Shown here: piece after piece, positions 7,491 to 15,819 of the stretch
How the letters are laid out: the number at the start of each line of letters is the position of its first letter
Numbering within the stretch: position 1 is the first letter of the stretch
The notes under the pieces: model-generated
What the model was told of the DNA's origin: nothing
Databases searched by the model: none
Seen by the model: the letters and a program-made list of their open reading frames with translations, nothing else
Assembly (NCBI GenBank): GCA_050330975.1
Contig: JBHJHK010000486.1
Span: 1-25,523 of the forward strand
Direction of reading: 5' to 3'
DNA from: JBHJHK01 sp050330975
GTDB taxonomy: Bacteria; Pseudomonadota; Gammaproteobacteria; Competibacterales; Competibacteraceae
DNA length: 25,523 bases
Made by a program: the position numbers and the translations under genes

Positions 7491-8717
7491 CTAGGCGGCA
7501 CGGGACCCCTCCCCAAGGGTGGCGGTGGCATCGTTGTAGACCCCGCGGTAGCGGGCCACCACCGTGGGCCAATTGCGCTCGCCCTCGACAAACGCCCGCC
7601 CGGCCGCCCGGCGCTGGGGCCATTGCTCGGGGTGGGCCAAGAGCCCCAGCACCGCCCCAGCCAAGGCCTTGGCGTCGCCGGCGGAAAATAGCTCCCCGGT
7701 TTCCCCCGGGCGAATCAACTCCCGGTGACCCCCCACGTCGGAGGCCACCACCAAGCGGTGTTGGGCCATGGCCTCCAGGGGCTTTAGGGGGGTGACCTTT
7801 TCCGTCAAACGCATGGAGCGGCGGGGATAGACGAATATATCCACCAGGTCGTAGTAAGCCTGGACTTGCTGGTGGGGTACACGGCCGGTGAACACCACCT
7901 GGGCCGCCAGCAGAGGATCGGCGGCGACCCTGGCCTTGAGGGCCGTCTCCTGGGGTCCACCGCCCACCAATAAGACTCGGACTTCGGGGGCTTGCGCCGT
8001 CAGGGCTGGCAGGGTCTCGAGGAGGAGATCCAGCCCCTCGTAGGCGTAGAAGGAGCCGATGAAACCCAGGACCACGGCGTTTTCCAAGCCCAACTTAGCC
8101 TTGAGGGCTCCATCCGCAGGCTTGGGGTTGAAGGCCTCCAGATCCACGGCGTTGGGTACCACGGTGACCTTGGCCCCAGGAATACCCCGCCCCTGGATGT
8201 CGTCTTTGAGGCCCTGGCAAATGGTGGTGATGGCGGTGGCCCCCCGCAGCACTCGGGTCTCCAACTGGCGGGCCAGGCGGTAGCGGATCCCGTCCTCCCT
8301 ACAGGTGCCATGGTCCACCGCCGCATCCTCCCAAAAGGCCCGCACCTCGTAGACCACGGGGAGGCGGTGCTTGCGGCCAACCCGCAGGGCGGCGGCGCCG
8401 TTGAGGGCCGGGGAGTGGGCGTGAATGAGGTCGGGGCGCACCTCGGCCACCACTTCGTCGAGCCGTTGGGCCGTGGCCTCGATCACCGCCAAGGGGTCGA
8501 GGCCAGGGATCCGCCCCCAGGGGGCCGTGGGCCTTGAGCGATGGAAAGTCAGGCCGTCGATGGACTCCACCATTGCCGTCACCGGCCCCTGTTTGGGACT
8601 CGTCAGGTGGAAGGTCTCAAACCCCATGGCCCGCTGTTGGCGCAGGATGGCCCGGGTGCGAAAGGTGTAGCCACTGTGGAGGGGCAGCGAATGGTCCAAG
8701 ACGTGTAAAACCCGCAT
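7491..8717 (-). CDS. XrtA/PEP-CTERM-associated GT4 glycosyltransferase, TIGR04063 (Daro_2409-like) type
   Basis: A 408-residue GT4 enzyme of a subgroup found almost only in exosortase A EPS loci. The diagnostic N-terminus is LHVLDHSLPLHSGYTFRTRA (4-23), then FETFHLTSPKQGP (33-45). Further: IHAHSPALNGAAA (98-110), VVYEVRAFWED (121-131), VPNAVDLEAFNP (187-198), GFIGSFYAYEGLDLLLE (218-234), and the donor-site stretch TPLKPLEAMAQHRLVVASDV (309-328). It is cytoplasmic and presumably adds one sugar of the EPS repeat. The ATG at 8717 lies 3 bp after the preceding stop, and a GGGGAGA run about 11 bp upstream may be a weak ribosome site. A 31-bp gap separates it from the interrupted GT4 gene. Subfamily assignment comes from motif memory; sugar specificity is unknown. 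Confidence 0.9.
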   Translation of the reverse strand: MRVLHVLDHSLPLHSGYTFRTRAILRQQRAMGFETFHLTSPKQGPVTAMVESIDGLTFHRSRPTAPWGRIPGLDPLAVIEATAQRLDEVVAEVRPDLIHAHSPALNGAAALRVGRKHRLPVVYEVRAFWEDAAVDHGTCREDGIRYRLARQLETRVLRGATAITTICQGLKDDIQGRGIPGAKVTVVPNAVDLEAFNPKPADGALKAKLGLENAVVLGFIGSFYAYEGLDLLLETLPALTAQAPEVRVLLVGGGPQETALKARVAADPLLAAQVVFTGRVPHQQVQAYYDLVDIFVYPRRSMRLTEKVTPLKPLEAMAQHRLVVASDVGGHRELIRPGETGELFSAGDAKALAGAVLGLLAHPEQWPQRRAAGRAFVEGERNWPTVVARYRGVYNDATATLGEGSRAA

Positions 8718-8720
8718 GGT

Positions 8721-9938
8721 CTAAGAGTCTCCCCGGATCACCTCGCCGTTGCCAAAAGCCCCTTGGCGGGCCTCGGCAACCCCCAACCGGTGGTAGAGGG
8801 CCAGGTAGCGAGCGGTCATTTGGTCGATGCTGAACTCGGCCTCGCAGCGGGAGCGGCCGTGGGCCCCGTGGCTGCGGCGCAGCGAAGGATCGAGGGCGTA
8901 GGTGGCGATGGATTGCGCCAGGGCATCCACGTCGTCGACGGGCACCAATTGGCCGGTGCGGCCATCTGCCACCAGCTCCGGATTGCCCCCCACCGCCGTG
9001 GCGATTACCGGCAACCCCGAGGCCATGGCCTCCAACAGGGTGTAGGAGATCCCCTCGCTCAAGGAGGGCAACACAAACACGTCGAAGGACCGCAGTAGCA
9101 GGTCGACATCGTCGCGGTTGCCCGCCAAGCACACCCGCCGTTCGAGGTTGGCCGCCGCCACCTGGGCGGCGAGTTCGTCTTTGAGGGGCCCATCGCCGAC
9201 GATGATGAGCCGCAGGCGGTGGTGTTCGGCCAAGGCCATCAACCGAGCACAGGCCGCCACCAAGGCCCGTTGGTGCTTGATGGCCACCAACCGCCCCACT
9301 GTACCCACCACTAGGGCATCCTCGGCAAAGCCCGGGGGCAGGCGACGGGGTTCGCCGTCGCGGCGCGGGCGAAAGCGCTCGGTGTCGACGCCGTTGTAGA
9401 TCTGCACCAGGCGCTTCTCGGGGACTTTGATCTCGGCGGCCAACCAACGGGCCAAGTCCTGGGACACGGGAATGTAGGCCTGGACGAAGGGCCGCAGGGC
9501 CCGGCGCAGCCAGGTGTAGCGGCGGCTGGCCCCGGTCAAATCCGCCAGGTCGCGGCCGTGTTCGTTGTGGACCCGCACCGGCACCCCCGCCCACCACGCC
9601 ATGGGCTGGGCCTCTAGGGCCGCCAGGTTGTGGCTGTGGACCACAGTGGGCGCAAGGCGCCTAAACAACCGGTAAAAACGACCGTAGAGCCCCCAGTCCT
9701 GGCCGGGTTGTTTGCCCATGGAGTGCACCGACACCCCCCAACTCGCCAGACGCTGGACCAGGCTGGAGTCGCCGTCCACCACCGAGACCACGGCGTGGTC
9801 CAGAGGTCCTGGAACCAGGCGACGGATGAAGTTCACCACCCCGAGCTCGGCCCCTCCCACCCCCCAGCGGTGGACCACGTGGACCACCAGCGGTCGGGGG
9901 ATGGCCCTCTGTCCCTGGGCCACAATGGCTGTCGTCAA
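8721..9938 (-). CDS. XrtA/PEP-CTERM-associated GT4 glycosyltransferase, TIGR03088 type
   Basis: A 405-residue GT4 enzyme resembling the TIGR03088 'sugar transferase, PEP-CTERM/EpsH1 system associated' group. Signature stretches: RPLVVHVVHRWGVGGAELGV (15-34), GKQPGQDWGLYGRFYRLFRR (75-94), HSHNLAALEAQ (101-111), NEHGRD (125-130), YNGVDTERFRP (181-191), GTVGRLVAIKHQ (212-223) and PSLSEGISYTLLEAMASGLP (291-310), carrying the E-x7-E donor motif. The ATG at 9938 overlaps the exosortase stop as ATGA, so it is translationally coupled to xrtA, matching the usual neighbour pair in such loci. Cytoplasmic, transferring to the growing lipid-linked repeat; substrate unknown. Confidence 0.92.
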   Translation of the reverse strand: MTTAIVAQGQRAIPRPLVVHVVHRWGVGGAELGVVNFIRRLVPGPLDHAVVSVVDGDSSLVQRLASWGVSVHSMGKQPGQDWGLYGRFYRLFRRLAPTVVHSHNLAALEAQPMAWWAGVPVRVHNEHGRDLADLTGASRRYTWLRRALRPFVQAYIPVSQDLARWLAAEIKVPEKRLVQIYNGVDTERFRPRRDGEPRRLPPGFAEDALVVGTVGRLVAIKHQRALVAACARLMALAEHHRLRLIIVGDGPLKDELAAQVAAANLERRVCLAGNRDDVDLLLRSFDVFVLPSLSEGISYTLLEAMASGLPVIATAVGGNPELVADGRTGQLVPVDDVDALAQSIATYALDPSLRRSHGAHGRSRCEAEFSIDQMTARYLALYHRLGVAEARQGAFGNGEVIRGDS

Positions 9939-11500
9939 GGGGTTTGGGTCCGGGCCAAAGCGGCCTGGAGGGCGGGATCGGCCACCTCGAAGAAGCTGGT
10001 CAATGCCGCCTCGGCCGCGGCATAGGCCCCAGCATCCACCTCGGCCATGACCGCCACCACCGCCGCCCCTTTGTCGCTACCCGTCAACCGCCCCCAGGCC
10101 TCCCGCAACTTGATCTCCCAGGGGGACTGGGTGGGGTGGCCCGCCACCCAGTAAAAGCTCCAGATGACCTGCAGCCGGTCGCCCCGCTGTAGCTGGAGTT
10201 CGTCCACCACCCGACCCTCTCCGACGCCCGGGAGGCTCAGTCGGCGGCGGTCGAGGTAGTACCAGCGATCGCCGTCGTAGAGGCGGTTGTTGAAATTGAC
10301 CAACTCCGCCCCTTGGGTCTGGTGGGCGTAGTAGGCGACGAATAACTCCACGGCGTAGCTCCCCGTCTGGTAGCCGTGGCGCTGGCTCGCCCCGGCACCC
10401 ACATAGGTGGGTTGCCAGTCGAGGTGCGGCGGCAAGGGCCCCGCCCAGGCGGGCAAATCCCGGGGGACCACTAGGTCCACGGCGCCATCGGGGTTGGCCT
10501 GGAGGCGCAATTCCGCCACGGGGCCCGTGGCCACGATCAGGCCGCAGGCCGCGGCGGTGGCCAATCCCGCAACCCCAAAACGCCCGTTGCGACCCCCACT
10601 TGCCCCAGGGGCCGGGGGCGAGGCCGGGGCGTCTTCGCGCCAGAAGTGACCCAACCAAAACATCAAGGCGATGAGCAGCCCGAAGAACAACCAGCCATAG
10701 ATCAAATGGTCTACGCCGACGGCCAGCTGCATGTCGCTCCAGTGGGCCAACATGATGATGCCGTAGGCCCGCAAGCCATTGCCAATGATGGGGAATACCA
10801 CCGCCAGGGCGATAAAGGCCAACCGGCGCCAGGGGCTGTCGTAGTTGAGGTAGCTGTAGACGCAGCCCAAGGCCACGGAGGCGATGAGGTAGCGCAGGCC
10901 GCTACAGGCCTCGGCCACCTCGAAGGTGCCCTTGGGAATGTGGATCAACCGCCCCTCCCAGTACACGGGGATACCGGTGAGTTGCAGCGCCTTGACGCTG
11001 AAGTAGGCGGTGAAGTCCATCAGTGGCGGCACCAGCTCATCGCCGATGGGCACGGCGAACAGCAGATAGCCCAAGGGGAAGGCGATGGCCCAGGCGATGC
11101 GCCAGCCCAACACCGCCAACACCACCACTTGCACCATGACCACCAGCGCCAACTGTTGGATCACCAACACGCTGGTCAGTTGGGCCAAGATCCAAGCCGA
11201 CACCAAAGGCACCAGCAAGCCCAAGGCCCAGGGGCTTGGGGTAGGAGCAAGGGCCTTGAGGTTGTCCCGGCGTTGCCAAATGAGGTAGCAGACGATGGGG
11301 GCCACCAACCAACCGTGGGCATAGGTGCCAGAACGCCACCAGATGGCGGCCATGGAGGCGAGGGTCTCGCCGTACAGCAGCCCCAGCAACGCCAGGGCAC
11401 ACCCTAAGGTGCCGAGGGCCAACGGCCAACTGGGGTGAAATCGATCCCCCCCCATGGCCTGGGCCAAGGGACGGGGCGGGTCAGCGTAGTCCGTACTCAC
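9935..11500 (-). CDS. xrtA: Exosortase A fused to an EpsI domain
   Basis: Exosortase A is a membrane cysteine transpeptidase-like enzyme that cleaves PEP-CTERM tails of exported proteins; EpsI (DUF3485) is a periplasmic partner of unknown role, usually a separate gene. Residues 1-290 carry about eight hydrophobic segments and the family motifs SGTYAHGWLVAP (58-69), AEACSGLRYL (196-205, nucleophile C199), NGLRAYGIIM (241-250, R244) and VDHLIYGWLFFG (263-274, H265). A Pro/Gly-rich linker (about 291-306) and one more hydrophobic segment (308-326) lead to EpsI, with YAVELFVAYYAHQTQGAELV (382-401) and NNRLYDGDRW. Start: GTG 11500, with AGGAG 8 bp upstream, overlapping the preceding glycosyltransferase by 20 bp. 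Total 521 residues. No PEP-CTERM substrate is encoded in the window. Confidence 0.93.
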   Translation of the reverse strand: MSTDYADPPRPLAQAMGGDRFHPSWPLALGTLGCALALLGLLYGETLASMAAIWWRSGTYAHGWLVAPIVCYLIWQRRDNLKALAPTPSPWALGLLVPLVSAWILAQLTSVLVIQQLALVVMVQVVVLAVLGWRIAWAIAFPLGYLLFAVPIGDELVPPLMDFTAYFSVKALQLTGIPVYWEGRLIHIPKGTFEVAEACSGLRYLIASVALGCVYSYLNYDSPWRRLAFIALAVVFPIIGNGLRAYGIIMLAHWSDMQLAVGVDHLIYGWLFFGLLIALMFWLGHFWREDAPASPPAPGASGGRNGRFGVAGLATAAACGLIVATGPVAELRLQANPDGAVDLVVPRDLPAWAGPLPPHLDWQPTYVGAGASQRHGYQTGSYAVELFVAYYAHQTQGAELVNFNNRLYDGDRWYYLDRRRLSLPGVGEGRVVDELQLQRGDRLQVIWSFYWVAGHPTQSPWEIKLREAWGRLTGSDKGAAVVAVMAEVDAGAYAAAEAALTSFFEVADPALQAALARTQTP

Positions 11501-12761
11501 GGGGCGACTCCTGGCAAACAGGGAAGGCATGGGGCGCCGCCGTCGGCGTGGCTCCGGGGACCAGCAGGTCCCGCAGGGCATCGCCACAGCGGCGCCAGGT
11601 GTAGTGACGCTGGATCCAGCGGCGGTTGACCGCGGCATCCACGGGCTGGCGCAACCAGTCCAGGGTGCGGCGCGCCAAGTCATCGGGGTCTTCGGCTGTC
11701 GCCACCGCCAACGAGGAGGCCACGTCGATGCCCTCCAAGGCCTGGGGCGTCGCCAGCACCGGCAAGGCCATGGCCATGGCCTCCAGCACCTTGTTCTGCA
11801 CCCCGCGGGCCAAGCGCAAGGTCGCCACCGAGAGCCTGGCGTTGGCCAAATAGGGCCGGACATCCGGCACCTTGCCGATGACGGTGACCCCCGCCAGGGC
11901 CCCGAGGCGTTGAACCTCGGGGGCGGGCTTGGCACCGACGATGGCAAATTGGGCCTCGGGCATAGCCCGGCGCACCAGGGGCCACACCTCGCGGGCGAAG
12001 AAGCCCACGGCGTCGACGTTGGCCCAGTAGTCCATTACCCCCACGAATACTGCGGTGGGGGCACCGTCAAAGGGATCGGCGGGATCGAAATCGCCGGCGG
12101 GATCGAAGTAGTCGGCGTCGACGCCGTTGGCCACGGCCACGGCCTTGGGGCTTTCCGGGGCCAGACGGGCAAACAGTGCAACTTCGGCGTCGCTGATGAA
12201 CGTGGACACATCGGCGGCGGCGGCGATGCGGCGCTCAAAGGCCAGGAGAGTCCGACCCTCCCGGCGGTAGAGCCAACCCATGGGTCCGCCCTTGGCCGCG
12301 CCGTACTGGCGCCATTTGTCGGAATCCACATCGACAAAATCCACCACGCGGCGCAGGGGGTAGGGGATTTGGGGGTTTTGCAAGTCCAGGTACTGGGACA
12401 TGGCCCCGGAGAAGGCCAAGTCGGCGGTGGGACGCTCTTGGGCCACCACCCGTTCGACCCAGGCTTTGATGCGACGGCTGCGGTAGTAGGGCAGCGTCAC
12501 TGGCTGGCTCCCCGCCAAAGCCACCAGGGCCCGGACCTTGGCCCAGCGGGGATTCAGGGGCTCCAGGTGCAAACCGGCGCACAGGGCCTCTAGGGTCTCC
12601 CGGTGAGCCCAATCCTTGGGGTCGTCGACAAAGGCGCCCAGGAAGATCCGGTAGTGGTTTTGCAGATGGCGGAGCCAGTGGTAAGAGCGAATTTTATCCC
12701 CCTTGTCCGGGGGGTAGGGCAACCTGTGGGCCAGAAACAACAGTGGCGGTTTGGCGTTCAT
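11481..12761 (-). CDS. XrtA/PEP-CTERM-associated glycosyltransferase, TIGR03087 type
   Basis: A 426-residue GT4 enzyme with the near-invariant N-terminus of the TIGR03087 group, HRLPYPPDKGDKIRSYHWL (12-30). Further: DFVDVDSDKW, ANGVDADYFDP, FVGVMDYWANVDAVGFFARE, VIGKVPDVRPYLANARLSVA and RGVQNKVLEAMAMALPVLAT, the donor-binding end. It is cytoplasmic and presumably an EPS repeat-unit transferase. ATG 12761 is well supported by GAGGAGG 5 bp upstream. The 3' end overlaps the exosortase start by 20 bp. Its overall plan matches the partial gene at the left edge (1-926). Substrate unknown. Confidence 0.93.
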   Translation of the reverse strand: MNAKPPLLFLAHRLPYPPDKGDKIRSYHWLRHLQNHYRIFLGAFVDDPKDWAHRETLEALCAGLHLEPLNPRWAKVRALVALAGSQPVTLPYYRSRRIKAWVERVVAQERPTADLAFSGAMSQYLDLQNPQIPYPLRRVVDFVDVDSDKWRQYGAAKGGPMGWLYRREGRTLLAFERRIAAAADVSTFISDAEVALFARLAPESPKAVAVANGVDADYFDPAGDFDPADPFDGAPTAVFVGVMDYWANVDAVGFFAREVWPLVRRAMPEAQFAIVGAKPAPEVQRLGALAGVTVIGKVPDVRPYLANARLSVATLRLARGVQNKVLEAMAMALPVLATPQALEGIDVASSLAVATAEDPDDLARRTLDWLRQPVDAAVNRRWIQRHYTWRRCGDALRDLLVPGATPTAAPHAFPVCQESPREYGLR

Positions 12762-12766
12762 CCGCG

Positions 12767-12773
12767 CCTCCTC
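12767..12773 (-). promoter_or_regulatory. Strong ribosome binding site overlapping the FemAB-like stop codon
   Basis: GAGGAGG on the minus strand, 5 bp before ATG 12761. Its first two bases are the GA of the upstream TGA stop, so ribosomes ending on the FemAB-like gene sit directly on this site. It fixes the start of the TIGR03087-type gene. Confidence 0.75.
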
Positions 12774-13848
12774 AGCCCAGATCCCGGGCGAGCAGCGGCC
12801 CCAGGCGGCGGCTGATGGCCAAGGGCAAGCGTTTCCAAGCCGCGATAAACACCCGATACTTGGGGTTGAGGGGATTGATCTCTGGGACGGCCTTGGCCTT
12901 GACTAGATGGTACTCGTAGACCAGGGGCTCGGGCTCAAAACCCCAGTTTTTCTTAAAGCTGTAGGCGCCGGTGCCCACCTTGCTACGGCCGTAGTCAAAC
13001 CGGCCCAAACCCTCCTCCACGGCCCGGCGCATGAGCTCCCAGTACATGAAATCGTTGGCCTTGAGCTCCCGGGCCGTCGGGATACTACCGCCGTAGTAGG
13101 GCAGCACTTGGTCTTCGAAGTAAAAGCTCATCACCGCCGCCACGGGCGAGCCCTGGTGGCGGACCACCAAGATGCGGCAGGCGTCGCCAAAGGTGGCCTT
13201 GAGGGCGTGGAAATAGCGCCTGGGGAACACCGGCGTCCCCAAGTTGCGGACGCTTTCGGCGTAGATCCGGAACAGAAGATCCACATCGTCGGTCTCGTCG
13301 GCCATCAGCCCCGCGGCGATGCCCTTGCGAACCATGGCCCGCTGCTTGCGGGGAATGGCCTTGAGATTGACCTCGGGGTCGGGGTCTAGGGCCTTGGTAA
13401 ACGTGGCGTAGAGCTGGTCTTTGGCGGGCCATTCAGGGCAGACCCGGCGGCGGTGGCGCAACTCTAGGCTGTCCACCTGGCGGCGCTCGGCCAACGCCGT
13501 TGCCTGGGCCAACAACACCTGTTGGCTTTCGCCGTCGGTGGCCAACACCCCGCCGTAGACCCCAAAGGGAATGGAAATCAGATTGTTGCCAAACAACCAG
13601 CTGTTGATGTGTCCCAGGGGCAGCACCCCGGTAATGACCCCGTGGCGTCGGCTGTAGAGGTACTCGGTGCCGTGACCCAGGGCATCTTGCAGTACCCGCC
13701 GCCAGCCGCTGAGGTGGAAAAAAGTGCCATCGGGGTGGTGGCGAACGAAGGCATCCCAGCGAGCCTCCAGGTCGAGGTCGCGGCCCTCCCCGAGGCGCTC
13801 CACCACCAAGGGAGCGGCGGGGACAGCGGCGGCGTCAGGGGCAATCAC
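12772..13848 (-). CDS. FemAB-like GNAT-fold protein, XrtA/PEP-CTERM-associated (TIGR03019 type)
   Basis: Members of this group resemble FemAB/Acetyltransf_6 aminoacyl or acyl transferases and travel with exosortase A EPS loci; the reaction is not established. From GTG 13848 it has 358 residues. Landmarks: WDAFVRHHPDGTFFHLSGWR (31-50), FGVYGGVL (95-102), IPRKQRAMVRKG (165-176), GTPVFPRRYFHALKATFG (204-221), SPVAAVMSFYF (234-244), YYGGSI (251-256), KANDFMYWELMRRA (263-276) and FDYGRSKVGTGAYSFKKNWG (284-303), the last being the strongest family signature. No signal peptide; cytoplasmic. It overlaps the deacetylase stop by 14 bp. A TTG at 13899 would extend it by 17 residues but overlaps the upstream gene by 65 bp and adds nothing family-like. 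It may modify an amino sugar of the EPS. Confidence 0.9.
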   Translation of the reverse strand: MIAPDAAAVPAAPLVVERLGEGRDLDLEARWDAFVRHHPDGTFFHLSGWRRVLQDALGHGTEYLYSRRHGVITGVLPLGHINSWLFGNNLISIPFGVYGGVLATDGESQQVLLAQATALAERRQVDSLELRHRRRVCPEWPAKDQLYATFTKALDPDPEVNLKAIPRKQRAMVRKGIAAGLMADETDDVDLLFRIYAESVRNLGTPVFPRRYFHALKATFGDACRILVVRHQGSPVAAVMSFYFEDQVLPYYGGSIPTARELKANDFMYWELMRRAVEEGLGRFDYGRSKVGTGAYSFKKNWGFEPEPLVYEYHLVKAKAVPEINPLNPKYRVFIAAWKRLPLAISRRLGPLLARDLG

Positions 13849-14704
13849 GGGCCAAGGCCTCCCAGTCAAGAAACACGCGATCCATACGGCTCCAGGCAAA
13901 ATCCGCCAACAGGCGCCGTAGCCTCCCTTCCATGGCCCCCAAGTTGAGGTAGTGGCGCACTCGGGTTTTGATATCTAAGCCGGCAATCCGCGGTTGGCCG
14001 GGGTCGATCTCCCAGGGATGAAAGTAGAACTCACAGGGCCGTTGCTCGTGGGAGTTGATGCGCGCCAGAAGCCAGCGGGACACCCCGTAGGGCAACAGGC
14101 GAAAGTAGCCGCCCCCGCCACAGGGCACATTGCGCCCCGCCACGGTGACGGTGGAGAGGGGAATCTCCAACAGATCGGGGGCATTGGGGGGGTGAAAGGC
14201 AAAGCGCGGCGCCTCGGGCATACCGTAGTGGTCGTGGCGGATGGGGTAGATGCTGGAGCTGTAAATATGGCCAGACCGGGCTAACTGCTCCAGGGCCCAC
14301 AGGTTAGTGGCGCCAATGGAGTAGCTCGCCGCCCGGTAACCCCGCACCGCCACGCCCCCAGTGTCCTCCAACAGCCCCTTGGTGCGGGTGATGTCTTGGT
14401 AGAAATCGTCGGGACTCTGCTGGGTCACCCGCACGTGGTGGTAGCCGTGGGAGGCCAGTTCATGGCCCTCGGCCACCAGCCGGTGGACCACCTGGGGATA
14501 ACGCTCCGCCACCCACCCCAAGACGAAGAAGGTCCCCACGACGCGAAATTCCGCCAACAGATCCAGCACCCGGTGGGTGTTGGCCTCCACCCGGTGGGGC
14601 AGGCTCTCCCAGTCGTCTCGGCCCACATGGGGCTCGAAGGCCGAGACCTGAAAGTAGTCTTCGACGTCGACGGAAAAGGCGTTGACCAAGGGCACCGGGG
14701 TCAC
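13835..14704 (-). CDS. XrtA/PEP-CTERM-associated polysaccharide deacetylase (CE4 with DUF3473, TIGR03006 type)
   Basis: Predicted metal-dependent deacetylase acting on the EPS or its lipid-linked precursor. From GTG 14704 it has 289 residues, in the usual range for this group. Motifs: NAFSVDVEDYFQV (8-20, catalytic Asp region), GTFFVLGWVAERYP (57-70), HELASHGYHHVRV (81-93, metal-binding H81/H86), VRGYRAASYSI (120-130), then the DUF3473 part with GGGGYFRLLPYG (196-207) and CEFYFHPWEID (224-234), which is diagnostic. No signal peptide, so probably cytoplasmic. The GTG overlaps the epimerase stop (GTGA); upstream in-frame starts would run far into the epimerase gene. Its 3' end overlaps the FemAB-like gene. 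It is usually next to FemAB in XrtA loci, as here. Confidence 0.92.
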   Translation of the reverse strand: MTPVPLVNAFSVDVEDYFQVSAFEPHVGRDDWESLPHRVEANTHRVLDLLAEFRVVGTFFVLGWVAERYPQVVHRLVAEGHELASHGYHHVRVTQQSPDDFYQDITRTKGLLEDTGGVAVRGYRAASYSIGATNLWALEQLARSGHIYSSSIYPIRHDHYGMPEAPRFAFHPPNAPDLLEIPLSTVTVAGRNVPCGGGGYFRLLPYGVSRWLLARINSHEQRPCEFYFHPWEIDPGQPRIAGLDIKTRVRHYLNLGAMEGRLRRLLADFAWSRMDRVFLDWEALARDCP

Positions 14705-15819
14705 CTTTGGGCAGGTGTCGCCCGGTGGGTGAGCCAGGGGCTGAGGATCTCGACGATCCGCTCTGCCGCCCGGCCGTCCCAGTACTCGGGGATCTGGCCA
14801 GTTTTGCCGCCGTGGCTGAGAACTTCGTCCACCAACTGGTGGAGCCGGGGGATATCCCGCCCCACCAGGGTGTTGGTGCCCAGGGTGAGGGTGATGGGCC
14901 GCTCGGTGTTGTCCCGCAGGGTAAAACACGGCACGCCGAGGGCCGTGGTCTCCTCCTGGAGCCCTCCGGAGTCGGTGATCACCAGCTTGGCCCCAGCGGT
15001 GAGGCCCAGCATCTCCAGATAACCCAGGGGGGGCAACAGGATGACGGCCTCGGTCAAAGCCCCCAGCAGGTCCGCCCGTTCCAGGGCGTTGCGGGTACGG
15101 GGGTGGAGGGGAAAGAGCAGCGGCAACCGCCGGGCGATGGCTTTCAATGCCGCCACCAGGGTCGCCAGTGCCGCCGGGTCATCGACGTTGCTGGGCCGGT
15201 GAAGGGTGACCACCCCAAAGGCCTCGGGCACCCGCGCTAGATCTGAAGCGGCCAAGGTGGTGGCGGGGGGAACCGCCTGGGGTAGGCAAAACCGCAGGGT
15301 GTCGATCATGACATTGCCCACGAAGTGCACCCGGGCGGGATCGATACCCTCCCGGGTGAGATTCCCCAGGGCATCCCGTTCCGTGGTGAACAAAAGTGAC
15401 GACAACTGGTCAGTCACCACCCGATTGATCTCTTCGGGCATGGTGCGGTCAAGGCTCCGCAATCCCGCCTCCACGTGGATCACCGGCACCTGGCGCTTGG
15501 CGGCCACCAGGGCACAGGCCAAGGTGGAATTGACATCCCCCACCACCAGCACTGCGGGGTCGGGGGTTTCCTCCAACACCGGTTCAAAACGGCGCATGAT
15601 CTCCGCCGTCTGGACGGCGTGACTTCCCGAGCCCACTTCCAGATTGACATCGGGCTCGGGGATGGCCAGCTGGCGAAAGAACTGCTCGTTCATGGCCACG
15701 TCGTAGTGCTGGCCGGTGTGGACCAAACGAGCCGTGGGCCGTTGACCCCCCAAGGCCCGCATCAACGGCGCGATCTTCATAAAATTGGGCCGCGCCCCCA
15801 CCACGCACAGTAAAGTCAT
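14701..15819 (-). CDS. wecB: UDP-N-acetylglucosamine 2-epimerase (non-hydrolysing)
   Basis: Interconverts UDP-GlcNAc and UDP-ManNAc in the cytoplasm, supplying ManNAc (or ManNAcA) to the EPS. 372 residues, matching the roughly 370-380 of WecB/MnaA. Motifs: VVGARPNFMKIAPL (6-19), HTGQHYD (34-40), VVGDVNSTLA (92-101, D95), HVEAGLRS (115-122), PEEINRVVTD (128-137), TLHRPSN (205-211), HPRTRN (239-244), DSGGLQEE (283-290) and NTERP (304-308). ATG 15819 overlaps the ATPase stop as ATGA. No WecC-like dehydrogenase is visible in the window, so ManNAc itself may be the sugar used. Called wecB by family; in this locus type it is often named as an XrtA-associated epimerase. Confidence 0.95.
   Translation of the reverse strand: MTLLCVVGARPNFMKIAPLMRALGGQRPTARLVHTGQHYDVAMNEQFFRQLAIPEPDVNLEVGSGSHAVQTAEIMRRFEPVLEETPDPAVLVVGDVNSTLACALVAAKRQVPVIHVEAGLRSLDRTMPEEINRVVTDQLSSLLFTTERDALGNLTREGIDPARVHFVGNVMIDTLRFCLPQAVPPATTLAASDLARVPEAFGVVTLHRPSNVDDPAALATLVAALKAIARRLPLLFPLHPRTRNALERADLLGALTEAVILLPPLGYLEMLGLTAGAKLVITDSGGLQEETTALGVPCFTLRDNTERPITLTLGTNTLVGRDIPRLHQLVDEVLSHGGKTGQIPEYWDGRAAERIVEILSPWLTHRATPAQR

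Noticed and set aside
13849..13899. Longer FemAB-like protein from TTG 13899
   Set aside because: TTG start with deep overlap into the deacetylase gene; the added residues do not resemble the family.
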